Part shown: positions 44,963 through 55,829 of the stretch, one piece after another
Position numbering within the stretch: the stretch's first letter is position 1
How the letters are laid out: every line of letters begins with the position of its first letter
Source: Pegoplata infirma
Lineage: Eukaryota; Arthropoda; Insecta; Diptera; Anthomyiidae
Assembly: GCA_963921195.1 (NCBI GenBank)
Contig: OY992537.1
Span: forward strand, 203,880,581 to 203,944,580
Reading direction: 5' to 3'
Length of the DNA stretch: 64,000 nucleotides
Translations under genes and position numbers: made by a program
The notes under the pieces: model-generated
The model's input: the letters and a program-made list of their open reading frames with translations, nothing else
Told to the model about the DNA's origin: nothing
Databases searched by the model: none

Positions 44963-45181
44963 AACAACGTTATAACTTTCAGAATAATAATAACAACAAT
45001 AATAATAATAACAACAACTATAATCATAAATTGCAACGAACTAAATCAAAAATGGATTTACCACAACAACAAACAACGTTGAATAATGTATATATGGGGG
45101 CAACACCCACTTTGTGGAATACACAACAACAACAGCAACAGGATCGCTATAGTGGTGTCAGAGAACATTATAGTCATCAAG
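44963..45181 (+). CDS. DIP-beta: DIP-beta-like exon: Asn/Gln-rich stalk
   Basis: A 219-bp exon after TCATCTTCTTTGCAG, ending CATCAAG before GTGAGT. G of the previous exon plus AA gives Glu. It encodes EQRYNFQ, a run of twelve Asn, YNHKLQRTKSKMDLPQQQTT, LNNVYMGATPTLWNTQ, a Gln run, DRYSGVREHYSHQ. The pattern (charged QRY start, low-complexity Asn/Ser, KLQR, LNNVYMGAT, LWN) parallels the C-terminal region of Drosophila DIP-beta as I remember it. Membrane attachment in DIPs is usually by a C-terminal GPI signal, which is not in this exon. AAT/AAC and CAA repeats make its length likely to vary between individuals. Confidence 0.82.
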
Positions 45182-46304
45182 GTGAGTTTTTGTTTAAAAT
45201 TACAAATAAAATGGAGAAAAGCTAAGAAGTGAAAAGAAAATCTTCTTAAAAAGAATAAAATGTTAAGATGGGTCTTATAAGAAATAAAATAAATTTTAAT
45301 TAATATTAAGTTGATAACATGATGAGTACTTATTGTCAGAATAGCATGAAATGAAATTCTTTAAACAGCTAATAGAACTTGCAATAAAATGTTGCAACAA
45401 TTGCACGAGAGCTGTGTTAAAGATATATTAAAAAAAATGGAGGATTTGATATAAAAAAAGGAAAGTTGAGGAAACTCGACACACTTGATCACTTAGATCA
45501 TTTGATCCTCCTGAAATATCAGAAACTATATAACTTGAAATTTTTTTAAAAGTTTATTAGTGTTATTAGTGGTTTGTTTTTGTTCACGGAAATAATTGGA
45601 AACAAATTTCAATCACCAAAAATGCGGTTTCAATTAATTCTTTAATTGAAACTTCTCCGATGCAGAAAATTGTTATATCAATCATAAAATTATAGGTGAT
45701 TTGATATTTTTTTCAATCAAAAACTTTTTCGATTTTGATCCCAAATTTTATTAGTTTTTTTATATAAAGTGAATCAAAATAATGATTGATTTAACGAATG
45801 AAAAAGTAAAACACTATTATATTGAGCACTCAAAAAATTACAAGAAAAGTTTATAACTTTTTTTTTGCTCCCTCCTATTCGACAAGAATTCCTTGTTAAT
45901 TATTTTAGAGTATTTTTACCAACCATTTTGGAATTTTACAAGCTTTTTACCAAAAAATTTAAAATTTTTTTGAGAATTCCTATTAAAAATTACGAACTTT
46001 TTTGTATTTCTTCAAGATTTTTACCAATAAAATTGTAAATTTACAACTTTTTTTGGCAAAACAAAACTTTTCGTAAATTTTCGTAAATTTATTAGATTTT
46101 TTGTAAAAAATCTTGGAAACTTGTAAAATTTCAAGAAAAAATGTTAAATTACAAAGAAAAATGTAATTTTCGATCGAAACTTTTTAGTTAAAAAACAAGG
46201 AAAACTGTCAAATATTGGTAAAACGGGATTACGATACTTTTTCTAGTAATTTGACAAGGTTTTTTTTTTTTTGTGTGTGAAAAACCTGATATTACAGTGG
46301 GACA
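45182..46304 (+). other. DIP-beta: Intron after the last confident DIP exon
   Basis: Donor GTGAGT. 45182-45570 shows nothing. 45575-45830 is a relative of repeat O. 45830-46300 is rich in TTACAAG and TTGTAAAT motifs in both orientations and may be a decayed foldback. No exon recognised. Confidence 0.5.
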
Positions 46305-46765
46305 TACACTTAAAATATTTTGTAAGTAAATTCAACTAAAAAAACGTTAAAAAAATCGTTTTTCCTTTTAAAAAACGGACTACTTATATTTCATTTGAAA
46401 CAACATACTTTTCAGTTATTTTTAAACGTCAATAAATGACTAGAGATTCCGTAGAAACAAATGATATTTCAGTTATTTTAACTGTTTACAACTTTTTATT
46501 TTGTGAAGTAAAAATAATTTTTTTTGAATAACAAACTACAAAAACCGTACTTCCGTAAAATTATACGGTATAATCAGTCACGAATAATTTAACTGATAAA
46601 AATATTTTTCCGTAAATATTTGTAGTTTATTTTTTAACAACTGTATAAATCATTCAATATTTAGTTTTCTTGAAAAACAAACGATAAAACGTTTAAAACA
46701 ACTTTAACTAAAAACTTTTTGAATAACCGTAAATAGTTACTGTAAAACTTTTCTGGGTGTAATGT
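46305..46765 (-). repeat. Dispersed element C, copy 2
   Basis: Inverted relative to copy 1 at 4735-5185 and similar over its whole length (AACTAAAAACTTTTTGAATA near 46706 is the complement of 4752-4771). Confidence 0.75.
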
Positions 46766-47459
46766 ACATGAACTAGCTTTACCAGATGGCTTTCGTAAAT
46801 TAAAATCAAAATAAAAATATTTATTTATTTTTTTTCTTTCTGTAAGTACAGATCGAGCTCGGGCTCTATTTATATTTGTAAAAGGGTTCAAGTTGAAAAA
46901 ATGCAGAAGAAAAATTTAATTTCTAAAAATTATAGACATTTCTGGTATTCCCATACCGGTTTCAAACATTCCAGTTAGTGTTATCATCAGTAGAATTTCA
47001 AATGTCGGTTTGCCTTGTTAAAAAAATTCTCGTGAGCGACGGATGCAAATTTCAAAAGCTCCTAATTAAATATTGTTTTTCGTAATATAAAGTGATTAAA
47101 AAAATATAATTTTACAATAAATTCACTTTTGAATCTAAACCGAATTGAACACTTGTTATTTGAATGTAATTTTTGGTTGCAAATTCCTGTTTTTTAAATA
47201 AACTTCTTGTAAAAAACATCATACAAAAGGAAAAAACAAAACAAAAATATAAAATAACCAAATATAAACAGTGCAGTTTCTACAAACAAAAAAAAAAAAA
47301 AGAGACTCAAGTAAAGAGAACTTGTAACAAGGCGCAAAAATTTTTTTTAACATTTACAAATCAACCAATATACAAAACAATACTCGCATATAAACAAATA
47401 TACTTCTAACCAAACAAAAGCAATAGAAAATTAAATTGAAATCATAACAACACAACACT
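46766..47459 (+). other. Probable 5' region of the CR1-like LINE
   Basis: The exact 5' end of the LINE is unclear. 47160-47459 is an A-rich, G-poor leader directly in front of ORF1, as expected for its 5' UTR. 46930-47060 is more GC-balanced (ATTCCCATACCGGTTTCAAA) and may mark the element start. Confidence 0.45.
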
Positions 47460-48377
47460 ATGTCTCAAAAAAGAAATAAAGAAAATTCAATCTCCGATTG
47501 TGCTAATAAGACCCCGCGTCTTTCAAATTCCCCCTTGCACGTTGTACATCTTGTTGATAAACGCATAGATAAACAAACAGAAATTTTTAAAACTCTGCTC
47601 ACTGAATCAGAGAAACACCATGATCAACAAATAGACTCGCTTAAAACTCTTCTTATTGAGTTCGAGGATCGTCTCTTAAATGAACTAGATAAGAGAATAG
47701 GTGATATGAAAAAAGAAATAGATATTGTTACAGAGCGTGTTTCAAATTTAGAAACAGTTGTGGGTGAATTATCAGCACTTAAAAATGAAATCAGAGAATT
47801 AAAAATAAAATCATTGAAGCAAGCTAACTCTATTGTAGCTTGTGACATACGCTTAAATGGAATTCCTTATAAGCAAAATGAAAATTTAGCCGAATATTTT
47901 CAAAAAATTTGTGAAATTATCGACATACCAAAACCACCAATAAAATCAATTTTTCGACTACAAAACAGTAACAAAAAAAACCAAGATACCACTCGCGATG
48001 CTGTAATAATTGCTAAGTTTAATTCTCCATATGATAAAATCTTTTTTCTCAAATCCCTTGGCTCTTATCAAAAAACAAATAAAACGAATTTAAAGTTAAA
48101 TCTTCTTGGATTTGATTCTGAAAAAAAAATTTTTGTTAAAGAAAATTTAACAAACTCAAGCTACAAAATTTTACGAACCGCAACCCGTTTAAAAAAGGAC
48201 AAACACATTTTCTCTGCTTACACTTATCGAGGGCTTGTATACGTTAAGCGTGCTGCTACTGATGATCCGATATGCATCGAACATATAGATGCACTTGATG
48301 ATTTTTTTCGTAATAATGCAGAAGTTGCTGAAAACCATTATATTAATGTCCCAAGAGTGCATATTAATTACTGTTAA
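47460..48377 (+). CDS. CR1-like LINE ORF1 (coiled coil plus RRM-like)
   Basis: 305 residues, complete. Residues about 30-122 form a heptad-rich region (repeated FKTLLTES and LKTLLIEF, then RVSNLETVVGEL, LKNEIRELKIK) predicted by eye to be a coiled coil for multimerisation. From about 128, DIRLNGIPYKQNENLAEYF and later KTNKTNLKLN, FVKENLT resemble the RRM-like and C-terminal domains of ORF1 proteins of LINEs of the L1/CR1 type. It would bind the element RNA. No zinc knuckles. The start ATG (47460) follows an A/C-rich leader (CACAACACTATG). A-rich codon use contrasts with the GC-richer LOA-like LINE. Confidence 0.82.
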   Translation: MSQKRNKENSISDCANKTPRLSNSPLHVVHLVDKRIDKQTEIFKTLLTESEKHHDQQIDSLKTLLIEFEDRLLNELDKRIGDMKKEIDIVTERVSNLETVVGELSALKNEIRELKIKSLKQANSIVACDIRLNGIPYKQNENLAEYFQKICEIIDIPKPPIKSIFRLQNSNKKNQDTTRDAVIIAKFNSPYDKIFFLKSLGSYQKTNKTNLKLNLLGFDSEKKIFVKENLTNSSYKILRTATRLKKDKHIFSAYTYRGLVYVKRAATDDPICIEHIDALDDFFRNNAEVAENHYINVPRVHINYC

Positions 48378-48526
48378 ATTATTTCATAATATTTATAAAA
48401 ATCTTATTTTTTTCCTAATAATTTTTACAAATTTAACTCTTTTTTACTTTTTTTACATATTGTTTTATAAAAACCTTATTTTTTGCGTTGCTGTTAGCGT
48501 TTGCTTTACAATAAAATTATTTATTA

Positions 48527-48867
48527 ATGGATAACATAAATGTAAACCGTGGAAGCTCTGAAGACGTTACGATAAACATGGTGAGAGTTTTGGCCAAACA
48601 AAAAGTTGGTCTCAAAATATGTCATATTAACGCACAAAGCTTAAATAATAAACTCGATGAATTCCGATTAGTTTTTGAAAACTCTGATATTGATGTGGTT
48701 TGTGTTTCCGAGACCTGGCTTACTAAATCAACTTCTGATAGTTTTGTTAGCCTAAATGGATACAAAGTTTTTAGGTCTGATAGAATTAGTAAGACAAAAG
48801 GTGGTGGTGTGGCTATTTTCGTCAAAAATCATATTGTGTGTAATTTTTTATGTAAACATGGTAAGAC
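48527..48867 (+). pseudogene. CR1-like LINE ORF2, first part (endonuclease start)
   Basis: Codes for about 113 residues: start MDNINVNRGSSED, then ICHINAQSLNNKLDEF (first endonuclease motif), VVCVSETWLT (second) and GGGVAIFVKNH. At 48868 the frame runs into transposon U, where a chance extension of about 54 residues (to 49030) has no similarity to LINEs. The reading frame continues correctly at 51435 after one copy of the 8-bp duplication, so this is a coding sequence split by an insertion. Confidence 0.88.
48860..48867. repeat. Target-site duplication of U, left
   Basis: GGTAAGAC, identical to 51427-51434. Confidence 0.92.
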
Positions 48868-51426
48868 TAACCTGACCAACCATCCCGCTTTTGGCGGGAT
48901 TATCCCGCTTTTTGATGTCTCATCCCGCCTTGAATTTCTATCCCGCTTTTTAAACAAAAGTCCCGCTTCATCCCGCTTTATCCCGCTTTTTGACTTTTGG
49001 AATAGCAAAGTACAATTTAAAATTGTTTAAAAAATATTTTGAGTATGATTGTTCGATGAGCATATAAATATGGTAACATTTAGAATTTCTTACCGCGCTT
49101 AAAAAAATTCTCCTAAAATTGTGTTGAAACTCGACAAAATTTCCAACAACTTTTAAAACGTTTATTTTTGAAAAAAAAAATATAAATTGATTTTGATTTT
49201 ATTTTGAATTATTTTTTTTAATTTGAAAATTAAAAAAAAAAATATAATTCAGAAACAAGTTTTTAAGTTTATTTTTATTTCAATTAATTTTTATTTTAAA
49301 AAATCTATTTTTTTCGAGACGTGTTCAATAGGGTTTAAATTTTTGACCCCGCAAAAATCAGTCAAAGTTTCGAGTTCTGGGCAAAAATTCTCTAAAAAAA
49401 AAAAAATATATAATTTTCGAAATATATTAATTTGGGACAAAAAAAAAATATTTTTGAATTTGAAACATTTTCCAAATCTGCAAAATATTTTTTTTTTCAA
49501 ATTTTCTTAAACAAAATTACCAGGTATTTCAGCTCGTAAAACAAATCGGGTTTAAGGAGCAGCAAAAATCCAAAATTTAAAAAAAATCTACCCTGTTTGA
49601 AAACTTTGACTCGGAATATATTTTTTTTGAGTACATGATTTTTTATGTAATTTTTTTTGAGTGTACAATTTTTTTGAAGTGACAATAATATTTTGAAAAC
49701 TATTTTTGTGGTCTTTAGAAGCGTGTTCAACGTTTTATTTACCACGTGAATTGGAGGCGAAACCAATCCAAAATTCACGGTTTTCCACATAACTTCTGAA
49801 CCACTGGACCGATTTCACTGAACTTCAATATCAACCTGACCGTAAAAATTACAAACTACTTTCTTTCGAAAGTAAGTGTGTTTTCAACAAATTTACAGAC
49901 AGCCAGAGAGAAGGACAGACATCACTATGTCAAATTTAAATCGATTGATAACACAGCGTGACAAAATCTTGGATGTTAAAAGTAACCTGAGATTTGACCA
50001 TCAATTTTATATATTTCGGACATGCTGAATCCAATGGTGCAAACCATTTTTAAATCTAAGGTACAGTTTTTTCGCGAAATGTCTTCAAAGATTTTCACGT
50101 CCCCGTGAACTTTTTGAAATAAAAAAGTTTTTGTATGCTAAAAAGTCGCTCTTTTGCAATTGAAATTGAAGGACTATAACTGTAGCTTAATTTTAAGTAC
50201 CATATCCGCTATTAAATGTTTGAAATTCAAGTGATATTTCGCGTTTTATCCCATTTTTCCAATTTTTTAGCATTTTCGCGATTTTAAATGCTTAAGTAAA
50301 TACCGACCTAAGCAACCGCTTCAGATAAGTTTAGATGCACCAAATGGGATATATTTCTATGAAAATACGTTTCAACTATCAAGCGCATCACTCCAAAAAT
50401 GAGCGATTAGTCAAAATCTCTCTATGACTGCATCACTTTCCAAGATGACCACAAGGTCCAGCTTGTGACATATTGTGTTAAATCCTCAAAAAAGTATTTG
50501 TGTCATATTTCAAACAAAAATGTTTTCAACTTCAAAAGTTATTGTAGAAAAACTTTTATTTCACCTTACTAAATTAAATTATTAAGTTTTAATTACAAAA
50601 ACAAAAGGAAAACATTTTACTAAATACTACTACTACTAATTTAAATAAAACACTTATATAATTTAAATTTAGTAGGGCGAAATAAATGTTTTTTTATTAA
50701 AACTTTTTAAGATGAGAACATTTTTGTTTGAAATTTGGCACAAATACTTTTTTGAGGTTTTTACACAATATATCAAAATCTGGACCTTCTGGTCCTGTTG
50801 GAAAGTGATGCTGTCATAGAGAAATTTTGACAAATCGCGAAATTTTAGTGCTATGCGATTGATAAATGAAAAATATTTTAATGGGAATATATTTCCTTTG
50901 GTGCAAATATACTAAGCTGAAACGATTGTTTAGGTCGGTATTTATTTCGGCATTTAAAATCGCGAAAATGCTAAAAAATGAGAAAAAATGGGATAAAACG
51001 CGAAACTCTGTTAAAGTTTTAAACTTTTAGTAGCGGAATTTGTAGTTAAAATGTAGTTACAGATATAATCCTTTAATTTCAACTATAAACGACCGACTTT
51101 TTCGCACACAAAATATTTTTTATTCAAAAAACTTCACGGGGACGTGAAAAACTTTGAAGATGTTTTGCGAAAAAACTGTACCTTAGATTTGAAAATGGCT
51201 TGGACCATTGGAATCAGCATGCCCGAATTATGTAAAATTGATGGTCAAAACCCAGGTTACTTTTTCACCGTCACATAGTGTAATCATGAATTTTTATACT
51301 TTTTCGAACTGTTACAAACTTACTATCACTAAGTGAAAGATATAAAAAGTCCCGCTTTTTAGACCAAAATCCCGCTTTTTCAACCTTTCTATCCCGCTTT
51401 TCAGACAAAAACAGTTGGTCAGGTTA
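48868..51426. mobile_element. DNA transposon U with TCCCGC subterminal repeats
   Basis: 2559 bp with perfect 13-bp terminal inverted repeats (TAACCTGACCAAC and GTTGGTCAGGTTA) and an exact 8-bp target duplication GGTAAGAC. Seven copies of TCCCGCTTTTT or close variants follow the left end (48882-48985) and three precede the right end (51349-51400); apart from one inverted GGCGGGATT on the left, they are in the same orientation. The interior is non-coding AT-rich sequence (49035-49940) and a large inverted repeat (49944-51287). An 8-bp duplication fits the hAT or P superfamilies; the terminal sequence does not let me decide. Non-autonomous. Confidence 0.9.
49944..51287. repeat. Long inverted repeat inside U
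   Basis: Arms of about 620 bp around a centre near 50620. Examples: GTAACCTGAGATTTGACCAT (49983) opposite the complement of ATGGTCAAAACCCAGGTTAC (51241); TTTTCGCGATTTTAAATGC (50273) opposite GCATTTAAAATCGCGAAAA (50950); CTGTACCTTAGATTT opposite AAATCTAAGGTACAG. Probably a foldback element carried by, or inserted into, U. Confidence 0.88.
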
Positions 51427-51434
51427 GGTAAGAC
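51427..51434. repeat. Target-site duplication of U, right
   Basis: GGTAAGAC, second copy, after which the LINE ORF2 continues in frame. Confidence 0.92.
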
Positions 51435-53892
51435 GGATAAAGTAGAATATATTTTTATTGATATAAAATCGTATGGGAGAAAACTGTTGTTAGGTTGTGC
51501 TTATAGGCCCGACAAAGGATTGCCGTTTTCTAAATTCTTTGAGAAACTGGAAACTTTACCTGATGGCTACAATGATGTAATCATTGTAGGAGATTTTAAT
51601 TCTAATATTATTATAAATACGTCTTTTGTCGATAATATGTTATCTTTCGGACTTGAGCCAACAAACTACACTAATCCTACGCACTTTACAAATACTAGAA
51701 ATAGTCTTCTCGATCTCTTCTTTGTAAGTGATAAATCAAAAGTTATTTTGTACGATCAAATTTCGGCATCATGTTTCTCGAAACACGATTTGATTTTCCT
51801 TGCCTATGATTACCAGATTCAGCCGGCTAATAATTTATACTCTTTTCGTGATTTTGGAAACATAGACTACAATTTGCTTTATGTGAATTTCTTTCAATTT
51901 AATTGGGCAAATATTTATTTTATGGCATCTGTTGATGAACAGTTAAACTTTTTGCAAACTAATCTTTTACAACTTTATGATGAGACTGTTCCTTTTAAAA
52001 CCAAATCTATTTCTGTAAAAGCCAAGCCCTGGTTCACAGCTGCTATTAAACGGGTTATTTCGCAAAGAGATGTTGCTTATTCCCGATGGAAACGTTTTAA
52101 AACACTTGACCTTAAAAATGAGTATCGCGAGGCTAGAAAAGAGGTAAACCGTCAAATAAGAGTTGCTAAATCGGAGTATTATTCTAGACAATTTGGTGCT
52201 GCTCTTGAAACTAAAAATACTTGGAAAACTATCAGGGAAATGGGTATTGGGAGGGGCGGCAAGAATATTGATTGCACGATAGATGCTGACGAATTGAACC
52301 GAGAATTTGCTAATCTACCAATGGTACAAACGGATAATGTTTTCTACGACGATAACAATATCAATATTTTTGAGGGCAACACATTTGAGTTTACTTGTGT
52401 GAGTCAATTTGATGTTGTGGAAAGTTTTTATTTGGTAAAATCCAATTCAATAGGATATGATAATATAAATCCGAAATTTGTTAAAATTTTGCTACCACTT
52501 CTTTTGCCTTATACGACCTACTTTTTCAATCATATAATCACCACTAGCACTTATCCCTCCAAATAGAAACATGCTAAAGTAATACCTATCCCAAAATCTA
52601 ATTCGGAGTACCGTCCAATAGCAATTTTATGCTATCTTTCAAAAGTTTTTGAAAAAATTCTGCATATTCAAATGAGTTTGTACATAACTGATCATGCCCT
52701 ATTGTCGGATAAACAATCTGGTTTTCGCTCGAACCACAGCTGTGTGACAGCTTTGGTTGATGTCTGCGAAAATATAAGGCGAGAGCTTGATAATGGCAAA
52801 ATAAATTTTCTTGTGCTTCTTGACCATTCCAAGGCTTTTGATTCTGTTGATCATACAACTCTTTGCACTAAGCTTAGGCGATACTTTCATTTTTCTTCTT
52901 CTTCAACTAATTTACTTTCATCATACCTTATGAATCGAACCCAATCTGTCTATGTAAAAAACAAGCCATCTGCGCCATTAAACCTTGCCAAAGGTGTACC
53001 ACAAGGATCCATTTTAGGTCCACTCCTTTTTTCCGTATACGCTAATGACCTCCCTGAATACCTTACTCATTGTAAGGTACACATGTATGCAGACGATGTG
53101 CAACTCTATTTGAGTAGTCCGTCAAATGCTATCGACGAAAACATGGACAAAATCAATTATGATCTTAACAGGATTCATCGATGGGCTATGGCTAATGGAT
53201 TGTGTATCAATCCCAACAAATCAAAGTGTCTACTTATTTGTAAGAAAAAGGCGAATCCCGTGTTTAATAATGAAATTGTTATAAATGATGAGAAAATCAA
53301 TTTTGTTTCAACAGCTAAAAACCTTGGAATAACTTTGAACAGCACATTAACATGGTCTGACCACATCAGGACCATAATTGGTCAAACCTATGCTAAGCTA
53401 CGGCCTCTATGGTCAACACAGTCTTTCACTCCATTGAGAATTAGAATTCTTTTGGCAAAATCATATTTGATTCCGGGATTGTTATACGGTTGTGAGCTTT
53501 TTGCAAACTGCGATGGGATAAGTAAACATAAATTGGATGTAGTCTATAACAGTATTGTTAGATATGTATTCGGACTCAACAGAAGAGAGGGGACTTCTTC
53601 GCACACTAAAAAACTATTCGGAGTATCGTTTGAAAATTTGATGAAAATGAGGGTTCTTTTGTTTCTACATAAGATTATTTACACCGGAAAACCGGAATAC
53701 CTTTACGAAAAAATTCGTTTTGCTAGATCGAACAGAGGGAAAAAAATTATTCTGCCACGTCATCGATGTCTCGTATCTGAATTTCATTTTTATATAAATG
53801 CAATTCGTCTTTGGAACGATCTTCCACAACCAGAACAATTAAACAGCAACGCAGAGCATTTCAAAGAATATCTTTTTCGACATTTTCCTTAA
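51435..53892 (+). pseudogene. CR1-like LINE ORF2, remainder (endonuclease end, RT)
   Basis: One continuous frame of about 818 codons with a single TAG at 52564-52566, at a position where LINEs have the Trp of the (W)K-A-K-V-I-P-I-P-K motif. Seen before the stop: YRPDKGLPFS, IIVGDFNSN, LLDLFFVS, CFSKHDLIFL (endonuclease), PWFTAAIKR linker, SIGYDNINPKF (RT start). After it: EYRPIAILCYLSKVFEK, SGFRSNHSCVTAL, LLDHSKAFDSVDH, GVPQGSILGPLLFSVYANDL, MYADDVQLYL (YADD at 53086-53097), then the C-terminal region with AIRLWNDLP. The chance ATG at 51415 lies in U and is not the natural start. No RNase H domain. Confidence 0.88.
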
Positions 53893-54206
53893 AACTATGT
53901 TTTTTAAACATTTTTTGTTACATAGTTAAATTTGTTACACTTTTAATTTGTTAATTTTTAATTTAATTTGTTAGGCTTTTATTTTTTAATTTGTTAAATA
54001 TATATTTAATTTTTCATATTATGTTTTCTGTTAATTTTGTAATTTTAATTTAATTTTAATTTAATTTAGATATAAGTAAATATTTTAATACATTTTTATA
54101 CATTTTAGCTTCTACACTGTTTTAGCATAATTATTCCTGTATTTTAATTATAAGATTAACTCTTGTTGTGCAGGAAAACATTTAAATAAATAAACAAATA
54201 AATAAT
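53893..54206 (+). other. CR1-like LINE 3' UTR and tail
   Basis: AT-rich, with TTTAATTTGTTA-type repeats, ending in AAATAAATAAACAAATAAAT. A simple tetranucleotide tail instead of a plain poly-A supports the CR1-group assignment. Confidence 0.7.
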
Positions 54207-54698
54207 GGAAATTGTTTTTTATATATGTAAATATCCATAGTTTCTACAGAAAAAAATTTGATAGTTTCCAACACTACAATTCGATTTATAATAATCTCAA
54301 CATCACCTCATACTTTCTTTTAACTAAAATATTTGTATTGAACCAATTTTTTCACGAAAATAAAGATTTGTCGCGAACATAAAATATTTTTCGCGAAAAA
54401 GATTCACAGTACTATGGTTTTCTATGTTAGTTTAACAGACCTGAATGGTTTTAAATTATTAAAAAATTATCGAAAAAGTTTAAAAATATTGTTTTTATTG
54501 TACTTGAGCATCAAAGTTTTAGATCGCAAATATCGCGAATACGAGCGCTAACTTCGAAAAACGGCTAGCACCATTGAATTCAATGTACTCGAATTTACTT
54601 CACCAGTAGGGTGACCAGCTTGTTAAAAATAAACACGGATATGATTTTCTTAAAACCAAAAAGGTTTGAAACTTGGATTTGAAACTTTGGTAATAACA
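54207..54698. other. Intron sequence, nothing recognised
   Basis: AT-rich with TTTCGCGAA motifs (54351, 54393) reminiscent of foldback T. No gene. Confidence 0.45.
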
Positions 54699-55544
54699 CC
54701 GCTCAACAAATCGAAGGTTTTTGACTCCGGTTTGAAGTTTGATACAAAATTTTTAAAGATTTTGACTCGCTTATTCCAAATCTGTGCTCCAAATTTTTCC
54801 ATCACGTCTAGAATTTTAATTATTCGCGGTTGAAAATGCAAATAAACGCGATTTTTGCATTTTTTTAAGCCTGCACAGCAGCCACTGGGTGGAATAAAAA
54901 TCTGGTACAAAGCGTTAGAGTAGAATTGAACTATGCTCTCAAATATATGATCAAAAAAATTTGAAGTTGTTGCACTATTATTGGCCAAACATGTATTTTA
55001 AAAAAACACTGTGAAAAAAATTAGAAAAAGCACCATTTTTAAAAGGCTCTAAAACAAAAACCAGATGATCAATCTTTACTGTGATGAGCTCAAAATTTAG
55101 GCCATTAAAGATATCTTCCGGTTTATACGAAAAATAACACAGAAAACTTAAATTTGTGAAATATTTATTTTTTTAGTTTTTTTTGAAAAATATCAAAAAA
55201 AACTGAGGTAAGATCTTTTTTACAAAAATTATAATTTTAACAGAGTCATTTTAAAACGCAATTGTAACCCAACCAAACGCAATAATTAGAAAAAAATTGT
55301 TTTCTATGTTGGAGACCAAAGACAAATTATACTTTTGCGCTTTATACCAGATTTGTATTCCACTCAATGGCTGCGGTGCAGGCTTTCAAATAATGCAAAA
55401 ATAGTAATTTTTCGCATTTTTAACCGTGAATAACTAAAAATCTGGACGTGATGGAAAAATTTGGAGTACAGATTTGGAATCAGGAGATCAAAGTCTACTA
55501 AAATTGATCGCCAGAATTAAAACCGGAAAATGACTGCTGAGCGG
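54699..55544. mobile_element. Foldback element Q, copy 2
   Basis: CCGCTCAACA at 54699 and TGCTGAGCGG ending at 55544. High similarity to copy 1 (41510-42376) in either orientation because the element is palindromic; for example ACAGATTTGGAATCAG at 55471 and 42291. Non-coding. Confidence 0.85.
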
Positions 55545-55829
55545 TTTAATTCACCTGCTGATGAATGAAAAAATTGTTTCACGAACGAACATTAATTTAA
55601 AAAGAATTTTTATATCAACTTTTTTTTCCTCAATTTTTTTTTTTCATAAATTTTTTCAAATTTTCGAGACCTTTTCCTAGTGTTACAGATGTATACTTGA
55701 GAAATTGTTGTAAATCATTACTTTAAAAAAAAAAGTTAGAGATAGAATATTAGTTGTTGATGTATCGATACCAAATTTTCCTACTAATAGTAAAATCTAC
55801 AGCTAGGGCTAAGGCAATTTAAAACAAAG
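55545..55829. other. Short intron stretch
   Basis: AT-rich, nothing recognised. Confidence 0.4.

Larger units (their letters stand above)
47000..54206 (+). mobile_element. CR1-group LINE with inserted DNA transposon
   Basis: Order: leader, ORF1 (47460-48377), 149-bp spacer, ORF2 first part (48527-48867), transposon U (48868-51426) with its second target copy (51427-51434), ORF2 remainder to 53892, AT-rich 3' UTR, and an AAATAAATAAAC-type simple tail at 54184-54206. Without U the LINE is about 4.6 kb. Endonuclease and RT wording (INAQSLNNK, SETWL, VGDFNSN, GVPQGSILGPLLF) and a C-terminal W/N-D-L-P motif without RNase H fit the CR1 superfamily (CR1, Kiri or a near relative). Apart from U only one stop is seen. 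The left boundary is approximate. Confidence 0.85.

Noticed and set aside
48868..49030. Continuation of LINE ORF2 to 49030
   Set aside because: This part lies within transposon U and encodes the TCCCGC repeat; the real frame resumes at 51435.
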